Origin: Saccharophagus degradans 2-40
GTDB lineage: Bacteria; Pseudomonadota; Gammaproteobacteria; Pseudomonadales; Cellvibrionaceae
Direction of reading: 5' to 3'
NCBI RefSeq assembly: GCF_000013665.1
Contig: NC_007912.1
Location: 3,589,501 to 3,653,500, forward strand
DNA length: 64,000 bases
The notes below the pieces were generated by a model, which was not told where the DNA came from, did no database searches, and worked only from the letters and a program-made list of their open reading frames with translations. Of this stretch, positions 36,529-44,396 are shown piece by piece; the first letter of the stretch is position 1; each line of letters begins with the position of its first letter. The position numbers and the translations under genes were made by a program.

Positions 36529-37518
36529 ATGAAAATAGGTCTTTTTAGCAGTAAAAAGTACGATAAAGTTGTTTTTCATCAAATAAACTCTGGGCAACAT
36601 GAAATAACTTATCACCCTGTTAGGCTCAACAAAGATACGGTGAAGTTAGCAAGCGGATTTGAAGCTATATGCTGCTTCGTTAATGATGAGATTGACGCCT
36701 CTGTGATCGCAAGCCTAAGCAACATGAATGTAAAGCTGCTTGCCCTGCGATGCGCCGGTTTTAATAATGTTGATTTACCTGCCGCGAAAGCCAATAACTT
36801 GCCTATTTGCCGAGTACCAGAATATTCGCCCCACGCCGTAGCGGAGCATACTTGCGCACTAATATTAGATTTAAACCGTAACATCCACCGCGCTCATAAT
36901 CGCATACGGGAAAACGATTACTCTTTGGACGGGCTTTTGGGTTTCGACTTACATGGAAAAACGGTGGGAGTGATTGGGGCGGGTAAGATTGGTCGTGCCT
37001 TTATCAAAATCATGCTTGGTTTTGGTTGTAACATACAAGTGTGTGACCCCGATTATGCCCAGCCGGACAATCCCAAAATAAAAAAAGGGGACTTGGATGA
37101 CGTGCTGCAAAACTCGAACATTATTTCGCTACACTGCCCGTTGGTGCCAAGTACACATCACATGATCAACCAAGCGGCCATAGATAAAATGAAACCAGGT
37201 GTAATGTTAATTAATACGAGCAGAGGGGGATTAGTGGATACCTCGGCGGTTATACGTGCATTAAAGAACAAAAAAATAGGTCATTTGGGGTTGGATGTAT
37301 ACGAAGAAGAAAGTGAAATGTTTTTTGAAGACTTTTCTGACACCTTCATTCAAGACGATGTATTTGCCCGCCTACAGACTTTCCCTAATGTAACCATTAC
37401 AGGCCATCAAGCATTTTTCACCAAAGAGGCTTTAGAAAAAATAGCCCGTACAACCTTAACTAACATCGAGCACTTTCAGCGCGGCGAGTTTGATAAAGTT
37501 CATTTTGTTTCCACTTAA
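36529..37518 (+). CDS. ldhA: D-lactate dehydrogenase (D-2-hydroxyacid dehydrogenase)
   Basis: A 329-residue cytosolic NAD-dependent enzyme that interconverts pyruvate and D-lactate. The Rossmann motif GVIGAGKIGRAF lies near residues 145-156. Catalytic Arg is in NTSRGG, Glu in DVYEEESE, and His in ITGHQAFFT, the complete triad of the family. The closing block and length match LdhA rather than other hydroxyacid dehydrogenases. AAAGGGAG is upstream of the ATG. It is divergent from the permease gene, with a shared 164-bp promoter region. I expect fermentation of pyruvate, or use of D-lactate from the medium. Confidence 0.92.
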   Translation: MKIGLFSSKKYDKVVFHQINSGQHEITYHPVRLNKDTVKLASGFEAICCFVNDEIDASVIASLSNMNVKLLALRCAGFNNVDLPAAKANNLPICRVPEYSPHAVAEHTCALILDLNRNIHRAHNRIRENDYSLDGLLGFDLHGKTVGVIGAGKIGRAFIKIMLGFGCNIQVCDPDYAQPDNPKIKKGDLDDVLQNSNIISLHCPLVPSTHHMINQAAIDKMKPGVMLINTSRGGLVDTSAVIRALKNKKIGHLGLDVYEEESEMFFEDFSDTFIQDDVFARLQTFPNVTITGHQAFFTKEALEKIARTTLTNIEHFQRGEFDKVHFVST

Positions 37519-37636
37519 AAATAAAGTAACAATTTAATGATAGCTCTTATCGACTCTATGGGCGATGAAAAATTCAGGCAGCCGAGTAGGATAAGAGGTA
37601 GGCCTAACATTTTACACATCAACAAAATACCACCTC

Positions 37637-37660
37637 GTTCCCACGCTCCCGCGTGGGAAC
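37637..37660. repeat. REP-type hairpin
   Basis: A perfect 10-bp stem, GTTCCCACGC / GCGTGGGAAC, with loop TCCC. This is the palindrome usual at the ends of RAYT-linked REP elements and lies at the edge of the transposase remnant. Confidence 0.85.
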
Positions 37661-37880
37661 TCATACGAACTTACAAAGCAGAGCAAACCGCCCTTCCGCA
37701 ATTCTACCCGGCTTAACCCCTTGCGTTGGTATAGCACCAATAAACGGCTCCATTAACATACCACACTTAACCGAGTGTTAATGAAAGCATTCAACTTTGC
37801 GCCACATAATCTCTTCACCTTGATTCAATTCAGGTGGATGCATTCATGCCAAAATTGATAGGCGCTATCGCTTTTATGAG
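37661..37880 (-). mobile_element. Degraded RAYT transposase remnant, copy 2
   Basis: On the minus strand from 37878 the frame reads HKSDSAYQFWHECIH and, after a stop, LCGAKLNAFINTRL, aligned block by block with copy 1 and with RAYT transposases (xYQxWxExxH, KLxYIxxNPVKRG). Stops and lost residues (NPVKRG became NTRLSV) show it is dead. The DNA between its REP end and this region also resembles copy 1. Confidence 0.55.
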
Positions 37881-38029
37881 ATTATTTATAAAACGCCAAT
37901 AGCTCTAATATTTTCATTACTTTGCATTTAAGTAAATATTGAGTAAGAGCAAAGCAGACAGACCTAGTTCTTATATAAAAAATACTCTACCTCTTTACTA
38001 TTATTTAAATACCGTACTCGTTCCCTTAA

Positions 38030-38953
38030 TTAAAATATAGACAATTCTGTTTTAGTAGTTAGCGCTTCGAGCACTTTCATTGCCTTAACAGAATTACCCG
38101 AGGCGTTAAGCCGCGGGCTAAACACCGCGATGCAATATTTACCAGGATGTACGGCTACAATGCCGCCACCTACACCGCTTTTACCAGGCAGCCCCACCTT
38201 AAAAGCAAACTCCCCGGCCTCATCGTAGAAGCCACACATTTGCATTATGGAATTAATGCGTTTTGTGCGTTTGGGAGTAATAACTTGCTGCTGGGTAGCG
38301 GGGTTTACTCCACCCGCAGCTAAAAATAAGAATGCTTGCGCGAGCTGTTTGCAGGTGAGTTTTATTGAGCAAAGCGAAAAATAGAGATCTAGCACACAAT
38401 CTACATCGTTATGAATATTGCCAAAGCCTTTCATCATGTGGGCTAGCGCGTAATTTCTATGGCCGGTTTTTACTTCCGACTCGGCAATAACAGGGCAGTA
38501 TTCAATACTAGGAATACCCGAGGAGGTGCGAATAAAATCAAGTAAATCTTCTTTAGGGTTTTTAAGGCAAGACACTAAAATATCGCAAACCACAATTGCC
38601 CCAGCATTAATAAAGGGGTTACGCGGAATACCCATTTCATATTCAAGCTGCACTAATGAATTAAACGCCGTACCCGATGGCTCTACGCCCACCCTTTGCC
38701 AAGTATCTGCACCCAAGTGTTTCAACGCCAAAGTAAGCGACCAAACCTTGGCGATACTTTGAATCGAAAACGCTTCCTCAGCATCGCCGTAGGCAAAGTG
38801 TTGATTAGTAACTGTGGTTAGGTGCATGCCAAGCTTGTTCGGGTCTACATTGGCTAACTCGGGAATATAAGTTGCCACGCTGCCCTTTTCATCTTCACTA
38901 CTCAGCTCATTAACAATTTCACTGAATATTTTTTTATAATCTATTGCGTCCAA
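38030..38953 (-). CDS. glsA: Glutaminase
   Basis: A 307-residue hydrolase that converts glutamine to glutamate and ammonia. The serine-lysine pair of the beta-lactamase-like fold, SIAK at 66-69, is in the same position as in known bacterial glutaminases. GVEPSGTAFNS and LEYEMGIPRNPFINAGAIVV follow and contain the substrate-binding Asn and Glu. Length is normal. The start is TTG at 38953, with AGGTG upstream at good spacing. There is no signal peptide, so it acts in the cytosol. Neighbours are unrelated. Confidence 0.95.
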   Translation of the reverse strand: MDAIDYKKIFSEIVNELSSEDEKGSVATYIPELANVDPNKLGMHLTTVTNQHFAYGDAEEAFSIQSIAKVWSLTLALKHLGADTWQRVGVEPSGTAFNSLVQLEYEMGIPRNPFINAGAIVVCDILVSCLKNPKEDLLDFIRTSSGIPSIEYCPVIAESEVKTGHRNYALAHMMKGFGNIHNDVDCVLDLYFSLCSIKLTCKQLAQAFLFLAAGGVNPATQQQVITPKRTKRINSIMQMCGFYDEAGEFAFKVGLPGKSGVGGGIVAVHPGKYCIAVFSPRLNASGNSVKAMKVLEALTTKTELSIF

Positions 38954-39138
38954 TCTTTCACCTACAGCCTTATTTACGAGCTAGCCCAAGCGCGCTACTA
39001 AGCTCTAGCAGTGCATTTATTAAGGTGTAATATACGTGAATGACTGTTTAAGTGATATTGATATTTAGGGTACCTCTAAGCAACCGCTCTGTCGCTGTAC
39101 CAATGCACCACAGCAAAACAAAGTGTTAATAACATACA

Positions 39139-40068
39139 TTAATGCTGGCCTGTAGAACCGTTCGCAATATATTGCTTAAATATAAACGCCAGCCCACGCG
39201 CAAATGTAGGGAATTTCACACCGCCGTGATGTACGCCCGCTATAGTATGAAACTCGTAACTAAAATCGCTATATTTTCTGTGAGCAATCAGTCGATCAAA
39301 CGCCTGCACTTCGTACAACCAATTTAATTCGGTTTCTGGCTCTCCCGCTGCCATAAACAAGCGGGTAGGCAAATTCCTAGCAGGGGTATCTTTCCACAGC
39401 TCTTTGCTGTCTCCCCAAAAGAACTCGATCTCCCTTTGCATTATCCAACGGCGCCCCCAAAGAATGGCTGGGCTACAAACAATATACCCTTGAAACAACT
39501 CCGGACGCTCGAACATGCTATAGAGACCAAATAGCCCACCAAGCGAGCTACCCACCAGCCCTCTAAAGGATGGATCTACCCGCAAATCACTTTCTATTTT
39601 TGGAATAACTTCATTTTCTAGAAATGATAAAAAGGCCTTGGCACCCCCACTGTTTTTATCGAATTTATTTACTGTTGGCGTGTAATCTAATTGTCGCAGG
39701 GAGCCAAAATCTGGGTTGTCACCTGCGTAACCTATTCCTACCACAATCAACTCAGGAATATACTTATCGTAAACCAGCGCCCCCAACATGGATGTGATTG
39801 CATTAAAGTCCCAATAAGGGTCGAGTAAGTACACTACAGGGAAGTGCTTATCGGTATTTTGGTGATAGCTTTCTGGCAGGTAAATATTGAGTAAATAATG
39901 CTTGTTATCGGTTAGGCTGGTTGTAATAGGTATACCCTGTGTCGCACTAGAACGAATATTCTCTCTCGCCCAATCCTCAACGTTAAAATCTTGGCTAGGC
40001 GCTGCGCCTGCAAATACTGCCCAAGTAACTGCAATACAAACCATTACCAACTTATATGTATTTCCCAT
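39139..40068 (-). CDS. Exported alpha/beta-hydrolase, esterase D/Fes family
   Basis: A 309-residue secreted hydrolase with a signal peptide (about 1-22, ending in GAAPS). FPVVYLLDPYWDF near 75-90 and the nucleophile elbow GSSLGGLFGLYSM (Ser in GxSxGG) are typical of the esterase D/IroE/Fes group (PF00756). The catalytic His probably lies in GVHHGGVKFP near the end. Relatives hydrolyse siderophore esters, S-formylglutathione or acetylated sugars; no neighbour narrows this. AAGGATTT lies upstream of the ATG at 40068. Confidence 0.85.
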   Translation of the reverse strand: MGNTYKLVMVCIAVTWAVFAGAAPSQDFNVEDWARENIRSSATQGIPITTSLTDNKHYLLNIYLPESYHQNTDKHFPVVYLLDPYWDFNAITSMLGALVYDKYIPELIVVGIGYAGDNPDFGSLRQLDYTPTVNKFDKNSGGAKAFLSFLENEVIPKIESDLRVDPSFRGLVGSSLGGLFGLYSMFERPELFQGYIVCSPAILWGRRWIMQREIEFFWGDSKELWKDTPARNLPTRLFMAAGEPETELNWLYEVQAFDRLIAHRKYSDFSYEFHTIAGVHHGGVKFPTFARGLAFIFKQYIANGSTGQH

Positions 40069-40185
40069 AGCCTAAATCCTTTGAGCTACGGCTTTGCCCG
40101 TTTTGTAGCAGCGCCGTAGCCTTCTTATTAAATACGCCGCAGCGCTAATTAATAAACGCGTCTATTGAATAGCGAGCTTATTCGC

Positions 40186-41892
40186 TTACAGTATACGAGA
40201 AGCATTTAACGCTATGTCTGCCCACTGCCAGCTTTGTTCAAATTGCTTACCAATAGCTTTAGCTTTTTGCTTTTTGCCTTGGCCAAGTAATGCTTGCTGC
40301 AAACCATATAAAGACCAGCCGTTTTTAGGGAACACGGCTAAGTCTGCTAGATACACCTGCTCTGCAGCGCTGTATTGTTTTGCATCTAACAGTACTGCGC
40401 CTAAAGACTGCCGAGCAGGGTAATGCCAATCTGATGGTTCGTTATAGTTAAGTGATGTTTCTAGCGCTATTGCCTTTTCGAAAAGGGCTATGGACGCTTC
40501 GTAGTTTTTCGCTTTGCCCTCAAGCTCCCCCTCAAGCACCAAGGCTGCAATACTTAATACGCTTTGCGCGTCGTTTATTTCCCACACAGTGATATTTTTT
40601 AGGTCGCTATCGGTAGCTAAAGTTTTAACCATCGATAATTCCAAGCGCGCGCGATCGAGTTTATTTGCCGCAACAAATGCAATGCCCCTTGCATAGTGCC
40701 ATACCCCAAGCGGGTACTTTAACGCTAAATCTGGCTTTTTAGTGGCGAATATTTTGTCCCACTTACCAAAGCGCGAGTATGCGTACAACGGTGTCACCCA
40801 ATAGTGTTGCAATGTGCCCAAACCTGGCTCGCGCATAAGTGCAGTATCTATGTGTTGCGCCATATGCTCCGCGGCGTTAATCGCTTTAGCGCTACTGCCT
40901 TGCATCGTTGCCATGGCCCATAAAAAATGCCTGTTATGTGGCACATATGCTACGGGGTAAACACCCTGTGCGCCGCACTGCGTTATGTAGTCATCGTCTA
41001 CCTGCATGGCTTTTTCGTTTGCGATTACACCATCTTGATAGCGCCCAACACGCATGTAGATATGCGAGGGCATATGTACCAAGTGACCTGCACCGGGCAC
41101 CAAGTCACGCAAGGTATCTGCATAGTCTTCGGCACGCTGCGGGGTTTTAGAGGCTTCTGTGGCGTGAATATAATAGTGAATTAACCCTGCATGGCGCGGG
41201 TGACGAGCCAAGCCGGTTTCAAGCACAGTAATTATTTCTGGGGTCCACTCTTTTGGCTTACCGTCGGCATGCCAGTAATCCCACGCATGGATAACCATAA
41301 GCGCCTCTGCCAACAGGGCTTTTATGTGTGCATCCTTAGGGTATTTATTTGCTAACGCCCGCATTGCGGCCGCATAGGCCATATCTAGCTCTGCCCGATC
41401 TGCCATTGTTTGATCATTGGAATACCGTGCAGCTAAGGCATCAATAAGGTCGCGCTCTTTTACCGTTGCATGTGCCTTAAGGGTTTTGGCCTTGGCAATG
41501 GCATCTGCTGCGGGCTTTACAGAATCTGGCTCCATTGCGCCATTAATATTGGGCCCCAATACCAAAGCCTGCCCCCAGTAGGCCATGGCTGAATTTTCAT
41601 CTAATAGCGCCACTTGCTTATAAGATCGGGCGGCCTCGAGGTGGTTAAACCCATAGGTAAGCGCAATGGCTTGGTTGAAAAAGATTTTAGCCATGCGACT
41701 TTTTGACGATATCTCAAAATCGTGCTCACCCATGCCTTTTAGCATGGGCGCTATTTGCCCCTCGAATACATTGTGCCCGCCTTTGGGGCCCTCATTCATA
41801 GGATGCTCTGCATTTGTCACATAAGCCACAGCGCAAATCAAAAAAGACGCAAACAGCGCCCGCACACGTTTAATTAGTTTTATTCGGCTCAT
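40186..41892 (-). CDS. Exported TPR-repeat protein
   Basis: A 568-residue protein with a signal peptide (residues 1-31, ending in TNAEH). The rest is helical with TPR-type pairs (for example NSAMAYWGQALVLG and AEQVYLADLAVFPKNGWSLYGL). The middle holds a His-rich block, GHLVHMPSHIYMRVGRY then YVPHNRHFLW, conserved in this group of marine TPR proteins and possibly binding metal or haem. I chose the ATG at 41892 with AAGGG upstream. It is divergent from the winged-helix regulator at 42290, which is itself rich in TPR helices and could control it. No enzymatic role is evident. Confidence 0.75.
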   Translation of the reverse strand: MSRIKLIKRVRALFASFLICAVAYVTNAEHPMNEGPKGGHNVFEGQIAPMLKGMGEHDFEISSKSRMAKIFFNQAIALTYGFNHLEAARSYKQVALLDENSAMAYWGQALVLGPNINGAMEPDSVKPAADAIAKAKTLKAHATVKERDLIDALAARYSNDQTMADRAELDMAYAAAMRALANKYPKDAHIKALLAEALMVIHAWDYWHADGKPKEWTPEIITVLETGLARHPRHAGLIHYYIHATEASKTPQRAEDYADTLRDLVPGAGHLVHMPSHIYMRVGRYQDGVIANEKAMQVDDDYITQCGAQGVYPVAYVPHNRHFLWAMATMQGSSAKAINAAEHMAQHIDTALMREPGLGTLQHYWVTPLYAYSRFGKWDKIFATKKPDLALKYPLGVWHYARGIAFVAANKLDRARLELSMVKTLATDSDLKNITVWEINDAQSVLSIAALVLEGELEGKAKNYEASIALFEKAIALETSLNYNEPSDWHYPARQSLGAVLLDAKQYSAAEQVYLADLAVFPKNGWSLYGLQQALLGQGKKQKAKAIGKQFEQSWQWADIALNASRIL

Positions 41893-42289
41893 AGCGTTAT
41901 CCCTTAGCTTATTTATATTGCGTTGCACTGCATATAACGGCGCACCTCTTCGTCTGTACTAACATTCTCGCTGGCAGCACCACTAACAGCTAAGAGCTAG
42001 CCTGCAGCAGTTAGCACTTTTTCAAAGCAAGTAACTTGCGAGTAACGAATATGGTCCACAACGGCCAAGCGCGCTTAACTAGAGTGTAATCGTTGAATAA
42101 CAATTAGATAATCTTTAGGTAAAATGCTTAATGTGCACGCAACAATACGCCACCAGCACTTGTGAACACTCTGTACCCCATTTACAGTGGGTGTAATCCC
42201 ATTGCCAATTTTGCTCACTTAACGTTTTTATAACGTTCACACAACGGAAAGTGCACCACTGCGCTCAATACAGATAAGGCTGTCTGCAA
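41893..42289. promoter_or_regulatory. Divergent promoter region with a short heptad stop ladder
   Basis: This 397-bp region serves the TPR gene (left) and the regulator gene (right). TAA or TAG triplets start at 41984, 41991, 41998 and 42012 (the 42005 position is CAG), again on a 7-nt grid like the repeats at 3.35 and 18.0 kb. I could not pick promoter boxes. Confidence 0.4.
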
Positions 42290-44245
42290 ATGAGTTTTCA
42301 CTTTAACGATGTTGAAATAGATACGAAGCAATACCGCATCACTTGCGCGGGTCTCACCGTATCAGTAGAGCCCAAAGTATTTGATATCATTGTCTACCTC
42401 ATCGAAAACCGAAACAGACTGGTTTCGCGCGATGAACTCTTTGAAAAGATATGGGATGCGCGTGCGGTATCCGACACCACGCTAAGCAACCACATTAAAA
42501 GCGCCCGCAAAGCATTAGGGGATGACGGGGAACAACAACACACCATTAAAACCGTTCGCGGGCGCGGCTATCAGTTTATTGCTGAAGTATCGGTTTCCGC
42601 TTTAACTGACGAGCCAATTGCAGCTTCAAGTAGTGCGCCAAGCGAGCGGAGCGCACCAGTACAAAGCACTAATCGCTTCCAGCCTAAAGCCACCATTGCA
42701 TTTTTAATATTTGGTTGCTTATGTGTACTCACACTTATAGGTTATTTGTATAACCTCAGCCGCACGATAGAACCACAACAGCCTAACCTTTCCCCTCTAA
42801 ATCCCACACTAAGCCCCCCGTTACACGCACAAAATACAACCATACCCTACATTCTGGTTGTTCCTTTTTCAGTATCCAGTGGGGAACAATCTAAATGGGA
42901 GCCCTTTGCCGACCAAACTACGCGCGAACTGATTCAATATTTAAGAAAAATATCCGGTATTCGCGTAGTGCCACCCCCATCTTCATTCACATTTAAAACC
43001 AATAAGGTGCGCGCACACATTACTAACCAACTGCCTGAGGTAAATTACATTATTGATGGTGTGGTAAAAGAGGATGGCAATGGCAATTTTCGCATTAGCG
43101 TGGAGCTAGAAAACATAACCGACAATACCTTAGTGTGGAGCAACAACTACGACATAAAGGTAAACGAGAATAACCAATTTAAAGTGCAAGCAGAAATTGC
43201 TGCATCGGTTACGGCATCTCTTCAGGTCGAAGTATTAGAAGCCGAAAGGCGCACCTTAGCACAGGTACCAACCTCTAGCGTAACGGCCTACGAGCTGTAC
43301 GTTCAAGGTCAGTATCAATTAGGCGCAATGACCCATACCTCTGTTTTGCAAGCTATTACATTATTCAGCGATGCAATCGAAATAGACCCCAATTTTGAAG
43401 AGGCATATATTGCCAAATCGGATGCCTTCCGCACAATTATGACGTGGTTCGCCAAACCTAAAGATTTACTACCCAAAGTAATCACATCCAGCATTGATGT
43501 TATTGATATCAACCCAAACTCAGCGCGTGCGCACTCTTCACTTGGCTTAGCCTATGTGCACGCTTGACTATGGGATGATGCCTGGAAGATGCTCAACGAA
43601 GCCAAGCACCGCGACCCCAATATAGCACTTACCGAGCTGGGCTTTGCTTTGTATTATTCCGCCATTGGTGTGGCTGACGAATTACAGGCAGCCTTAGACA
43701 GGGCCGATAAAATAGACCCCTTAAACGAAGAAATAGCCGAATGGGGTATGTGGGCACTGATGATGGCAAACGAGCTAGACGCAGCAACAAAGTGGGGAGA
43801 AGCAAAACTAACACTTTTACCTAATACGCCTTACCCAAATCTTAGTTTAGCGGTAGCCGAATATATGAAAGGAAATTACTCGCGCAGTATAACGCTAGCA
43901 GAAAAAGGCGTAGCCATGAGCGAACGCGCTCCGCTTCCACTTATTCTTTTAGCACAGGCCTATGCCGCGACAGGGCAAACAGAAAAAGCACATTCATTAA
44001 TACAAGAGGCCGAAGCGCAAAATGAATACATGTGCCCTTACGAAACTGCCGCCATTTACGCACTACTAGAAGAAAACGAAGTCGTTTTCCCCTTGCTTGA
44101 TCAAGCCGTTGAATACCGTTCAAACTGTTTAATATTCTTGCGCCATGATCCTAGATTCGAACCCATTCGCACCGATGAACGCTACTTTAATATATTAAAG
44201 CGGGTGGGGTTAGATGATAAGGCAGTATTAAACTATGAACGCTAA
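42290..44245 (+). pseudogene. CadC/ToxR-like membrane regulator with TPR tail, interrupted by in-frame TGA
   Basis: Codons from 42290 encode an OmpR-type winged helix (1-100), a membrane segment at 134-155, then a periplasmic region with TPR repeats. The frame ends at a TGA at 43565-43567, codon 426. Reading on in the same frame from the next codon gives LWDDAWKMLNEAK, continuing a TPR helix, up to 44245 (652 codons in all). A Trp (TGG) is the obvious ancestor of the TGA, because family TPRs read AWLWDDA. So it is probably a nonsense mutation leaving a truncated but membrane-anchored regulator. It may sense envelope signals and act on the divergent TPR gene. Confidence 0.8.
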
Positions 44246-44253
44246 TTTTGCAT

Positions 44254-44288
44254 TTACCTATTTACCTATTTGCCTATTACCTATTACC
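44254..44288. repeat. Short tandem repeat after the regulator gene
   Basis: Units TTACCTAT, TTACCTAT, TTGCCTAT, TACCTAT and TACC run head to tail directly after the regulator stop codon. The period is 8, 8, 8, then 7 nt, unlike the exact heptads elsewhere. Confidence 0.6.
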
Positions 44289-44361
44289 ACGTATAAATCT
44301 AGTTAAGCCTCGAACAAAAGCAGAAAAATAAAAATTAAAATAATAATGCAATTAAAAGAAT

Positions 44362-44385
44362 AGCCCGCAGTAAACACCACGGGCT
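44362..44385 (-). terminator. Rho-independent terminator
   Basis: A 6-bp GC-rich stem, AGCCCG / CGGGCT, is followed on the minus strand by ATTCTTTT. It sits 12 bp past the stop of the beta-helix protein gene. Confidence 0.65.
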
Positions 44386-44396
44386 TCGCTATTTAA

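Larger units (their letters stand above)
37519..38029. other. Intergenic region holding transposase remnant copy 2
   Basis: There is no intact gene. Bases 37637-37880 are the degraded RAYT remnant described separately, and the remaining 150 bp before the glutaminase gene show nothing I can name. Confidence 0.6.

Noticed and set aside
43565-43567. TGA in the regulator as a selenocysteine codon
   Set aside because: There is no SECIS-like structure I can see, and Trp is the natural family residue, so a nonsense change is simpler.
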